The translations under genes were made by a program, and so were the position numbers. From contig JAFUWY010000013.1 in assembly GCA_017477245.1 (NCBI GenBank), forward strand, positions 1 through 64,000: 64,000 nt of DNA, given 5' to 3'. Shown here in pieces: positions 8,469 to 15,619 of the stretch. Origin of the DNA: Bacteroidales bacterium. Its GTDB lineage: Bacteria; Bacteroidota; Bacteroidia; Bacteroidales; UBA932. Below the pieces are notes generated by a model. It did no database searches and was not told the DNA's origin. It saw only the letters and a program-made list of their open reading frames with translations. Within the stretch, counting starts at the first letter, position 1. Each line of letters begins with the position of its first letter.

Positions 8469-9881
8469 ATGCCTGAACAGAAGTACAGGGTCGAAAGCGA
8501 CCTGCTCGGCGAACTCCAAGTCCCCGCCGAGGCTTACTATGGCGTGCAGACCCAGCGCGCCCTCAACAACTACAAGATCTCCAACACCCGGATGTGCGAC
8601 TACCCCGAATACGTGATCGCCATCGCCTACGTCAAGATGGCCGCGGCCACGGCAAACGCCGAGCTCGGCGTGCTCGATCCCAAGATCGCGGAGGCCATCT
8701 GCGCGGCCTGCCGCGAGATCGTCGCCGGCAAGCTGCACGACCAGTTCCCCGTGGACATGATGCAGGGCGGCGCCGGCACCTCCGTCAACATGAACGCCAA
8801 CGAGGTCATCGCCAACCGCGCCCTGGAGATCATGGGGCACAAGAAAGGCGAGTACCAGTACTGCTCCCCCAACGACCACGTCAACTGCGCCCAATCGACC
8901 AACGACGCCTACCCGACCGCCTTCCGCTACACCTTCGTGCGGATGAACAAGAAGCTCGTCAGCAACCTCGGCGCCCTGATCGCCGCCTTCCGCGCCAAGG
9001 GCGTGGAATTCAAGGACTACATCAAGATGGGCCGCACGCAGCTGCAGGACGCCGTCCCGATGACGGCCGGCCAGGAGTTCAACGCCTTCGCGACCAACCT
9101 GGAGGAGGAGATCGCCAACCTCGAGCGCAACGCCGTGCTGCTGCGCGAGATCAATATGGGCGGCACCGCCATCGGCACGGGCCTCAACGCCGTGCCGGGT
9201 TTCGCGGAGCTCTGCACGCGCCGCATGTCCGAACTTTGCGGCGACACCCTCACCAAGGCCGAGGACCTCGTGGAGGCCACGCCGGACACCGGCGCCTACG
9301 TCAGCTACTCCGCCGCGCTCAAGCGCCTGGCGATCAAGCTCTCCAAGATCTGCAACGACCTCCGGCTCATGGCTTCCGGTCCCCGCTGCGGCCTGCACGA
9401 GATCAACCTGCCGCCGATGGCGCCGGGCTCCTCGATCATGCCGGGCAAGGTCAATCCCGTCATCCCCGAGGTGACCAACCAGGTCTGCTTCAAGGTGATC
9501 GGCAACGACACCACGGTGGCCTTCGCCGCCGAGGCCGGCCAGCTCCAGCTCAACGTGATGGAGCCCGTCATCTGCGAATCCATCCTCGAGAGCGTCACCT
9601 GGCTGTGCAACGCCATCGAGACCCTGCGCACCAAGTGCGTCGAGGGCATCACCGTCAACGCCGAGCATTGCTACGAGATGGTCAAGCACTCCATCGGCAT
9701 CGTGACCGCCCTCAATCCGTACATCGGCTACAAGGGCAGCACCAAGGTGGCCAAGAAGGCCCTCGAGACCGGCCGCAGCGTCTACGACATCGTGCTCGAG
9801 GAGGGCCTGATGACCCAGGAGAAGCTCGACGAGGCCCTCAACCCCACCGCCATGCTCGGCGCCCACGCCCTCTTCAAGTAA
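8469..9881 (+). CDS. aspA: aspartate ammonia-lyase
   Basis: Cytoplasmic aspartase, L-aspartate to fumarate + ammonia, feeding fumarate respiration or nitrogen release. It belongs to the fumarase C/aspartase superfamily: signature APGSSIMPGKVNPV, plus GRTQLQDAVPM and QSTNDAYPT substrate loops. The segment ASGPRCGLHEINLPP is typical of AspA rather than fumarase C. The 470-residue length fits. The ATG at 8469 was chosen over an in-frame ATG at 8421 because the latter overlaps the promoter box. A GH28 gene follows after 18 bases, so the metabolic gene and pectinase may be cotranscribed. Confidence 0.95.
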   Translation: MPEQKYRVESDLLGELQVPAEAYYGVQTQRALNNYKISNTRMCDYPEYVIAIAYVKMAAATANAELGVLDPKIAEAICAACREIVAGKLHDQFPVDMMQGGAGTSVNMNANEVIANRALEIMGHKKGEYQYCSPNDHVNCAQSTNDAYPTAFRYTFVRMNKKLVSNLGALIAAFRAKGVEFKDYIKMGRTQLQDAVPMTAGQEFNAFATNLEEEIANLERNAVLLREINMGGTAIGTGLNAVPGFAELCTRRMSELCGDTLTKAEDLVEATPDTGAYVSYSAALKRLAIKLSKICNDLRLMASGPRCGLHEINLPPMAPGSSIMPGKVNPVIPEVTNQVCFKVIGNDTTVAFAAEAGQLQLNVMEPVICESILESVTWLCNAIETLRTKCVEGITVNAEHCYEMVKHSIGIVTALNPYIGYKGSTKVAKKALETGRSVYDIVLEEGLMTQEKLDEALNPTAMLGAHALFK

Positions 9882-9899
9882 CCCATACCATTCCCCCAT

Positions 9900-11312
9900 A
9901 TGCATTCCATCCGTATCTTCCTTGCGACCGTCCTGCTTGCGGCAGGCAGCCTCTGCGCGAGCGCGCAGACTATCGTCACCGCCCCCGAGGCGCCCTTCGA
10001 ATTCGCGCCGCTCGAGATGTACGTCTTCCCGGCGAAGGACTTCCCCATCACGAAGTTCGGCGCCAGGCCCGGCAACGTGGCCGCCACCACGCAGGCCTTC
10101 GCCAAGGCGATGGCCGCCTGCCACAAGGCCGGCGGCGGACGCGTCGTCGTGCCTGCAGGCACCTGGCTCACGGGCCCCGTCCATTTCGAGAGCAACTGCC
10201 AGCTCTGGCTGTCGGAAGGCGCCGAACTGGTGTTCGAGGACGACCCCAAACTCTACCTGCCCGCCGTGCGCACTTCCTGGGAAGGCACGGAATGCATGAA
10301 CTATTCCCCGCTGCTCTATGCCTACGAATGTGAGAACGTAGGCATAGGCGGCCCGGGGCTCATCCATCCGAAGATGGACTTCTGGCGCACCTGGTTCGCC
10401 CGTCCCGAGGCGCACATCCAGGCCACGCGCCAGCTCTATGCGATGTGCTCCACCGGCATCCCCGTGGAGCACCGCCGCATGGAGGAGGGCGAGGCCAACA
10501 TGCGCCCGCACCTCATCCAGTTCAACCGCTGCACCAATGTCCAGCTGTCGGATTTCCGCATCCAGGACAGCCCGTTCTGGACGATCCACCTCTATCTCTG
10601 CAAGGACGCCTGGGTCCACGGCCTGCACGTCTACGCCCACGGCCACAACAACGACGGCATCGACATCGAGATGACCCAGCACGCCCTCGTGGAGGACTGC
10701 ACCTTCGACCAGGGCGACGACGCCGTGGTCATCAAGTCCGGCCGCAACCAGGACGCCTGGCGGCTCGACACCCCGACGAAGTACGTGGTCGTGCGCAACT
10801 GCGAGGTGGTCCAGGGCCATTGCCTGATGGGCATCGGTTCCGAGATGGCCGGCGGCGTGCAGCATGTCTACATGCACGACTGCAAGTCCACCGACGCCGT
10901 CTACCGCATGCTCTACCTCAAGACCAACCACCGCCGCGGCGGCCTGCTGGAAGACATCTGGATGGAGAACGTGAGCGCCGACAAGGCCAACCGCGTGATC
11001 GAGATCGACACCGACGTGCTCTACCAGTGGCGGGACATCGTCCCGACCTTCGAGACCCGGATCACCAGGATCCGCAACATCGGGATCCGGAACGCGACCT
11101 GCCGACAGGCGGAAGCGGTATATGAGTTCAACGGCGACGAGCGCGACCCGATCGACGGCGTGACCATCGAGGACGTCCACGTGGGCAAGCTCACCAAGTT
11201 CGTCAACAACGTCCGGAACACGCGCAACATCATCGTCCGCAACGTCACCTGGGACGAGTTCACCCCGGACGGGGAAGATATGAAGATCGGCGGCTTCGCC
11301 CCCGGAAGATAA
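9900..11312 (+). CDS. GH28 family glycoside hydrolase (polygalacturonase/rhamnogalacturonase type)
   Basis: A 470-residue secreted beta-helix protein; the signal peptide ends near CASAQ. GH28 signatures are NNDGIDIE (first Asp), FDQGDDAVVIKSG (Asp pair), GHCLMGIGSEMAGG (His loop) and MLYLKTN. The long N-terminal region with ITKFGARPGN and GGGRVVVPAG is the usual pectate-lyase-like coil. It lies 18 bases after aspA and 12 bases before the GH43-like gene, suggesting one transcript. It differs clearly from the GH28 at 7074-8345 and keeps more canonical motifs. The exact pectic substrate is unknown. Confidence 0.92.
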   Translation: MHSIRIFLATVLLAAGSLCASAQTIVTAPEAPFEFAPLEMYVFPAKDFPITKFGARPGNVAATTQAFAKAMAACHKAGGGRVVVPAGTWLTGPVHFESNCQLWLSEGAELVFEDDPKLYLPAVRTSWEGTECMNYSPLLYAYECENVGIGGPGLIHPKMDFWRTWFARPEAHIQATRQLYAMCSTGIPVEHRRMEEGEANMRPHLIQFNRCTNVQLSDFRIQDSPFWTIHLYLCKDAWVHGLHVYAHGHNNDGIDIEMTQHALVEDCTFDQGDDAVVIKSGRNQDAWRLDTPTKYVVVRNCEVVQGHCLMGIGSEMAGGVQHVYMHDCKSTDAVYRMLYLKTNHRRGGLLEDIWMENVSADKANRVIEIDTDVLYQWRDIVPTFETRITRIRNIGIRNATCRQAEAVYEFNGDERDPIDGVTIEDVHVGKLTKFVNNVRNTRNIIVRNVTWDEFTPDGEDMKIGGFAPGR

Positions 11313-11324
11313 CCCTTTACAGCC

Positions 11325-13163
11325 ATGCAACCGTTAGTCATCCTCGTTTCCTACATTTTCTCCTATTTCGTCGGCCAGGCCGACGGACTGCACCTCGCCG
11401 TGAGCCGCGACGGCTACAACTGGACGCCGGTCGCGGCCAACGCCTCGCTGCTGGTCCCGCAGGTCGGCGAAGACAAGCTGATGCGGGATCCCAGCATCTG
11501 CCAGGGCCCCGACGGCACCTTCCACATGGTCTGGACCTCCAGCTGGACGGACCGGATCATCGGCTACGCTTCCTCGCCCGACCTCATCCACTGGTCGGAG
11601 CAGCAGGCCATCCCCGTGATGATGCATGAGCCCGACGCCCACAACTGCTGGGCCCCGGAGCTCTTCTACGACGCCCCCACGAAGACCTACTGGATCCTCT
11701 GGGCCACCACCATCCCCGGACGCCACGGCGAAGTGGCCACTTCCGAATCCGAGAAGGGGCTGAACCACCGCATCTACTGCACGACCACGAAGGACTTCAA
11801 GACCTTCACGCCCACGCGGCTCTACTTCGACCCGGGATTCAGCGCCATCGACGCAGCGGTCGTCCGCGACCCCGCGACCGCGGAGCTGATCATGGTCGTC
11901 AAGAACGAGAACTCCGCCCCGGCGGAGAAGAACCTCCGCGTGACCCGCAGCAAGAGCATGCGCCGGGGCTTCCCGACGCAGGTGTCCGCACCGATCCACG
12001 GGGACTACTGGGCCGAAGGGCCCTCTCCCCTCTTCCTGGAGGACGGCTCGCTGATCGTGTATTTCGACCGCTACCGGGAGGGGCGCTACGGGGCCGTGCG
12101 CAGCACGGACCACGGGCAGACCTGGTCCGAGGTGCCTGCCGACCTGCTGAACCTGCCGAAGGGCATCCGCCACGGCACGGCCTTCCGGGTGGACGACGCC
12201 GTCGTGGACCGGCTGCTGGAGACCTCCTCCAGGATCGCGCCCAAACCGCTCTACACCGACCCGGTCCACTTCGGTCCGACCGATCCCGAGATCGTGCGGA
12301 ACCGGGAGACCGGCGAGTGGTACATGTTCTACACGAGCCGCCGGGCCGACCTGCAGGACGGCAACGGCGCCGAGTGGGTGCATGGCTCCGCCATCGGCAT
12401 CGCAACTTCCAAAGACCTCATCCACTGGACCTACCTGCGCGACGCGCAGATCGGCTACCGCCCCGACGCCCAGCCCACCTACTGGGCCCCGGGCATCGTG
12501 GACGACGGCAAGGAGTACCACATGTATCTGACCTACGTCCCCGGGATCTTCCCGGACTGGAACCATCCGCGCCACATCGTCCACCTGACCTCCACCGACC
12601 TGGTCCACTGGCAGTTCCGCAAGGTCCTCGACCTCATGTCCGAGAAGGTGATCGACGCCGACGTGGCGCGTCTGCCGGACGGCACCTGGCGGATGTGGTA
12701 CAACCAGGAGCCTGGCGGCAAGCTCATCGCCTGGGCCGACAGCAAGGACCTCTACAACTGGGAGGACCACGGCCTCGTGCCCGGCATCGGCAACTGCGAG
12801 GGGCCCAAGGCCTTCTTCTGGAAGGGATCCTGGTGGATGGTCTGCGACGAATGGAAGGGCTTCGCGGTCTATCGCAGCGACGACGCCGTGCACTGGACCC
12901 GCCAGCCCGGCAACCTGCTGCAGGAGCCCGGCAAGGGCCCGTATGACGACATCGCCGGCAACCACTGCGACGTCGTGCTGCACGGCGACCGCGCGTACAT
13001 CTATTACTTCGCGCACCTGTCGCGCCCGCGGGGCCAGCGGCCCGGGGCCGCCCGCCCGGACGGGCTCTCCCCCAACACGACCTTCATCCAGGTCGCCGAA
13101 CTCAGGTGCGACGACGGCAAGACCCTCACCTGCGACCGCAACGCCCTCACGATCATAGACTGA
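11325..13163 (+). CDS. tandem GH43-like five-bladed beta-propeller protein (two domains)
   Basis: A 612-residue protein with two propeller halves. The first (about 1-300) has MRDPSICQGPDGTFHMVWT and CWAPELFYD. The second (about 305-612) repeats the pattern with GPTDPEIVRNRETGEWYMF, YWAPGIVDDGKEYHMYLTY, IDADVARLPDGTWRMWYN and CEGPKAFFWKGSWWMVCDEW; the last Glu suits a general acid. GH43-like enzymes usually cleave arabinose or xylose/galactose side chains, fitting the pectinase context. Oddly, the N-terminus enters the first blade almost at once (SYIFSYFVGQADG) with no convincing signal peptide, and an in-frame stop just upstream excludes a longer start. It is either cytoplasmic or uses a hybrid signal/first strand. 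Confidence 0.78.
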   Translation: MQPLVILVSYIFSYFVGQADGLHLAVSRDGYNWTPVAANASLLVPQVGEDKLMRDPSICQGPDGTFHMVWTSSWTDRIIGYASSPDLIHWSEQQAIPVMMHEPDAHNCWAPELFYDAPTKTYWILWATTIPGRHGEVATSESEKGLNHRIYCTTTKDFKTFTPTRLYFDPGFSAIDAAVVRDPATAELIMVVKNENSAPAEKNLRVTRSKSMRRGFPTQVSAPIHGDYWAEGPSPLFLEDGSLIVYFDRYREGRYGAVRSTDHGQTWSEVPADLLNLPKGIRHGTAFRVDDAVVDRLLETSSRIAPKPLYTDPVHFGPTDPEIVRNRETGEWYMFYTSRRADLQDGNGAEWVHGSAIGIATSKDLIHWTYLRDAQIGYRPDAQPTYWAPGIVDDGKEYHMYLTYVPGIFPDWNHPRHIVHLTSTDLVHWQFRKVLDLMSEKVIDADVARLPDGTWRMWYNQEPGGKLIAWADSKDLYNWEDHGLVPGIGNCEGPKAFFWKGSWWMVCDEWKGFAVYRSDDAVHWTRQPGNLLQEPGKGPYDDIAGNHCDVVLHGDRAYIYYFAHLSRPRGQRPGAARPDGLSPNTTFIQVAELRCDDGKTLTCDRNALTIID

Positions 13164-13178
13164 CCTGTGCGGTGGATA

Positions 13179-13198
13179 TCTCCACGAAAAAAGCTGGC
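13179..13198 (+). repeat. partial upstream copy of the tmRNA terminator arm
   Basis: A 20-base segment (TCTCCACGAAAAAAGCTGGC) recurs exactly at 13277-13296. The copies are about 98 bases apart with a GC-rich spacer carrying its own small hairpin (GGGGGG AAC GCCCCCC). This first copy has only one arm, so it looks like a broken duplicate of the terminator before the tmRNA 3' end. Confidence 0.6.
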
Positions 13199-13273
13199 CG
13201 AAGCCGTGCGGGGGTCGGAGCACAGCGACGCAGGGGGTCCGGGGGGAACGCCCCCCGGTCTGAACGAAGTGGA

Positions 13274-13322
13274 TGATCTCCACGAAAAAAGCTGGCTTCG
13301 GCCAGCTTTTTTTGTGGAGATG
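13274..13322. terminator. bidirectional terminator palindrome between the GH43-like gene and tmRNA
   Basis: Two 22-base arms match at 20 positions around a TTCG loop. The core GCTGGC/GCCAGC stem is flanked by A and T runs, so it can end transcripts from both sides: the GH43-like operon (T-run at 13307-13313) and the convergent tmRNA. The right arm extends into the tmRNA acceptor stem. Confidence 0.75.
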
Positions 13323-13708
13323 GGCGGAGTCGAACCGCCGTCCAAACAAAGTCCCAGGTAGCTTTCTACACGCTTATTCTTCCTTTGGTTGTCGGCCCGC
13401 GGCTGCCGAAAGACAGGCTACCGGGGGCTTATCCTCTGAAAACTTAACGGTCCCTAGAGGCGTCCGGGCCGCGCATCCGGTTTTGATGATACCCCTGGAT
13501 CCAGACTGAACCGGCCTAAAGCTGGAGGGATATACGTCGTTCCGCAGCCTTGGCGGAATCGATTAATGCTCAATCTCTTGGAGATTAGCAAGCGTATGAA
13601 TAGTTGTAGTTGCCAGTTATGGCTCGAAGACTGGGATTAACGGGCCAGCCTCCTACGCCCGACGTGCTTACCATCCGAAATCAGTGCTGTCAAAACCAGA
13701 ACATCCCC
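13315..13708 (-). ncRNA. ssrA: transfer-messenger RNA (tmRNA)
   Basis: A one-piece tmRNA of about 394 nt that rescues stalled ribosomes. The 5' GGGGATG (13708-13702) pairs over seven positions with CATCTCC (13322-13316), followed by an A discriminator; CCA is not encoded. The T-arm GGCGG-TTCGACT-CCGCC is adjacent. The tag frame read from GGC at 13614 to the stop at 13585 is GNYNYSYAC, and its TAA lies in an AATCTC/GAGATT hairpin that fits helix 5. The tag end is unusual (see findings). The 5' end lies 22 bases after the lipoprotein stop, so its promoter must overlap that gene. A weak TACACATT stretch is the only box-like sequence seen. Confidence 0.93.
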
Positions 13709-13730
13709 GAATGTGTATCGAAGTCTTCCA

Positions 13731-14279
13731 TCAGTCCGGTTCGGTGCAGTCGAGCGTCCGGATCGTCCCGCGATAGACGAAACGGACAGGTTTCGTGGCC
13801 GCGGTCACCTCGGCGCGGACCTCATAGTGTCCGTCTCCGGAGACCTTGACCGAGACCTTCCCCCGGTCTATCGGGAGGATCTGCGTCCCGGATCCGTTGT
13901 TGGCACGGAGCCCGACGAAGGATCCTGCGACCGACTTGTCATCCTGCAGCGTCCCATAGTTGAAGGTATAGGCATCCTCCCGATGGGCCGACCCCTGGTA
14001 GAGTCCGTCCGGGAGGTCGATCCCTCCGGCCGCAGGCGCACTGATCAGCAGCCGCACGACGGCACCGGAAGAGATCAGGTCCAGGTCCTCGCCGGTCCGG
14101 CCCTGCGCGAGGTCCAGCTGATAGCAGTCGACGCCGCTCCGGACATCGGTGCCGTAATAATAGGCTTCCGCCCATTCGGCATCGAATTCGTACCGGGCCC
14201 GCCCGTCGTTCTCCTTCGAGCACGACATGGCGGAGAGCAGGATCGCCACCGGCAGGAACCATCTGAGGATCTTTTCCAT
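13731..14279 (-). CDS. small lipoprotein of unknown function
   Basis: About 182 residues. The N-terminus MEKILRWFLPVAILLSAMSC is a lipoprotein signal with a lipobox-like AMSC. The mature part is beta-rich with no family I recognise; it carries a YYYGTDVRSG segment and a VRFVYRGTIRTLDC end. The ATG at 14279 was chosen because it gives the lipoprotein signal directly, whereas a longer in-frame start adds a hydrophilic extension. The gene ends 22 bases before the tmRNA 5' end and is oriented the same way. Function unknown; an exported, membrane-anchored location is inferred. Confidence 0.65.
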   Translation of the reverse strand: MEKILRWFLPVAILLSAMSCSKENDGRARYEFDAEWAEAYYYGTDVRSGVDCYQLDLAQGRTGEDLDLISSGAVVRLLISAPAAGGIDLPDGLYQGSAHREDAYTFNYGTLQDDKSVAGSFVGLRANNGSGTQILPIDRGKVSVKVSGDGHYEVRAEVTAATKPVRFVYRGTIRTLDCTEPD

Positions 14280-14363
14280 ACCCCCAAGATGCAAAACCCG
14301 TTGCAAGGATTGCATAATTATTTTAAAAAAATCGAATAATTTGGCGGGATTTTCAAAAATCCC

Positions 14364-14371
14364 TATCTTTG
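14364..14371 (+). promoter_or_regulatory. promoter of tRNA-Val
   Basis: TATCTTTG (-7 box) with TTTG at 14340-14343 as the -33 element, spaced 20 bases. This is the cleanest two-part Bacteroidota promoter in the window, 23 bases before the tRNA. Confidence 0.8.
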
Positions 14372-14394
14372 CAATCCTTTTGGACCAGCGCTCC

Positions 14395-14469
14395 GGGAGA
14401 TTAGCTCAGTTGGTTCAGAGCACTTGCCTTACAAGCAAGGGGTCACTGGTTCGAACCCAGTATCTCCCA
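14395..14469 (+). tRNA. tRNA-Val (anticodon TAC)
   Basis: Cloverleaf complete: acceptor GGGAGAT/ATCTCCC with A discriminator, D-stem GCTC/GAGC, anticodon stem CTTGC/GCAAG with loop CTTACAA, and T-stem ACTGG/CCAGT around TTCGAAC. CCA is not encoded, as is usual for this phylum. A rho-independent terminator follows directly. Confidence 0.97.
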
Positions 14470-14473
14470 CAAA

Positions 14474-14497
14474 AAGTCGGCTCTCTGCCGACTTTTT
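14474..14497 (+). terminator. rho-independent terminator after tRNA-Val
   Basis: AAGTCGGC-TCTCT-GCCGACTT hairpin followed by a T run. The -7 box for the porin gene begins within three bases of its end. Confidence 0.8.
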
Positions 14498-14499
14498 TG

Positions 14500-14507
14500 T
14501 ATCTTTG
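14500..14507 (+). promoter_or_regulatory. -7 box directly before the porin start
   Basis: TATCTTTG ends six bases before the ATG at 14514. If used, the transcript would begin at or within a few bases of the start codon. Confidence 0.6.
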
Positions 14508-14513
14508 CAGAAG

Positions 14514-15521
14514 ATGACACGAAAACGGATAACCTTTCTGGCGGCCTCCCTGGCCGGCACGCTGCTGCTGGCTGCCAGCGTCGCGGCGCAGCCCTCGATC
14601 TCCCAAATGTATTTCGACACCCGCGCGTCCTTCCACCAGGAAGTGGCCGACGGCCGATACAACAGCCAGTTCACCGGCGACCATTTCAACCTCAATGTCC
14701 GGGGCAGCCTGACGGACAACCTCACCTTCCGCATCCGCCAGCGGCTCAACAAGAAGGTCTTCGACGAGCGTAACATGTTCAACGCCACGGACTTCCTGTA
14801 CCTTCGCTGGCAAGCCACGCCCCGCTGGGCCTTCACGGTCGGCAAGAACGCCGTCCTGATCGGCGGCTACGAGTTCGACGCCGTGCCGATCGACGTCTAT
14901 TACTACAGCAACTTCTGCAACAACCTCTACCAGGGATTCTCCTTCGGCGCCAACCTCGAGTACGCCTTCGCGCCGGGACAGAACCTTGTCTTCCAGGTCT
15001 GCAACTCTCCCCTCTCGCTGGGTTTCCAGTCCATCTACGCCTACAATTTCGCCTGGATGGGCGGATTCGCGCCCTGGTGGAACACCATCTGGAGCGTCAA
15101 TTTCGTGCAGGACGAGTTCCACCGCACCATCAACTACATCTCCCTGGGCAACCACATGGTCTTCGGCGGGCTGGCCGTGGACTTCGACTGGATGAACCGC
15201 GCCGGCATGGGCCAGCGGCGGTTCTTCTCCGACTACACCGTCATCTCGAAGATCATCTGGAGCGTCGGCAAATGGAATCTCTGCACCAAGGCCGGCTATG
15301 AGAGCAACGCCTCCTACAACGTCGACGCGCAGGGGCGCGCCTACGACCTCGCCGTGGCGCCGGGCACGAAGAACTTCTATGCCGGATGCGGCGTGGAATT
15401 CTTCCCGCTCCCCGACCGCGACCGGCTGCGCCTGCATGCCGTCTGGTTCCGGAGCAGCACGATCGGCATCGACAATTTCGATGTCGGAATCACCTGGAGG
15501 CTGGATGTCATCAAAAAATAG
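14514..15521 (+). CDS. outer-membrane porin (phosphate-selective porin/OprP-like)
   Basis: A 335-residue protein. After a clear signal peptide (cleavage near SVAAQ) come alternating amphipathic strands rich in aromatic residues, for example FNLNVRGSL, TFRIRQRLNKKVFDERN and FAYNFAWMGGFAPWW, ending in the strand FDVGITWRLDVIKK. This is a 16-strand-type porin pattern common in Bacteroidota. It would form a general outer-membrane channel. The ATG at 14514 was chosen because the upstream in-frame region lies in the tRNA. It has no SusC-type plug. Its specific solute is unknown. Confidence 0.78.
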   Translation: MTRKRITFLAASLAGTLLLAASVAAQPSISQMYFDTRASFHQEVADGRYNSQFTGDHFNLNVRGSLTDNLTFRIRQRLNKKVFDERNMFNATDFLYLRWQATPRWAFTVGKNAVLIGGYEFDAVPIDVYYYSNFCNNLYQGFSFGANLEYAFAPGQNLVFQVCNSPLSLGFQSIYAYNFAWMGGFAPWWNTIWSVNFVQDEFHRTINYISLGNHMVFGGLAVDFDWMNRAGMGQRRFFSDYTVISKIIWSVGKWNLCTKAGYESNASYNVDAQGRAYDLAVAPGTKNFYAGCGVEFFPLPDRDRLRLHAVWFRSSTIGIDNFDVGITWRLDVIKK

Positions 15522-15544
15522 ATTCGCCGGTCAAGCCGGCGAAT
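15522..15544 (+). terminator. hairpin after the porin stop
   Basis: ATTCGCCGG-TCAAG-CCGGCGAAT, perfect 9-base arms immediately after the TAG. There is no T run, so it may be a processing or stability hairpin rather than an intrinsic terminator. It merges into the 23-base tandem repeat. Confidence 0.5.
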
Positions 15545-15618
15545 GACGGGATGGGCTGCCGGCGAATGACGGGAAGGGCTGCCGGCAAATAACGGGATGG
15601 GCTGCCGGCGAATGAAGG
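15535..15618. repeat. 23-base tandem repeat, 3.6 copies
   Basis: Unit GCCGGCGAATGACGGGATGG + GCT at 15535, 15558 and 15581, with a partial fourth at 15604. Copies differ by one to three bases. It fills the gap between convergent porin and PL10-CE8 genes. There is no spacer variation, so it is not a CRISPR. Confidence 0.85.
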
Positions 15619-15619
15619 A

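Noticed and set aside
8469..9881. Fumarase C rather than aspartase
   Set aside because: Shared superfamily signature, but the segment around RCGLHEINLPP and overall sequence fit aspartase better.
8448..11330. 960-residue minus-strand open frame opposite aspA and GH28
   Set aside because: Antisense to two certain genes, with shadow composition and no signal or domain.
15535..15618. Possible small CRISPR array
   Set aside because: The units are contiguous with no spacers.
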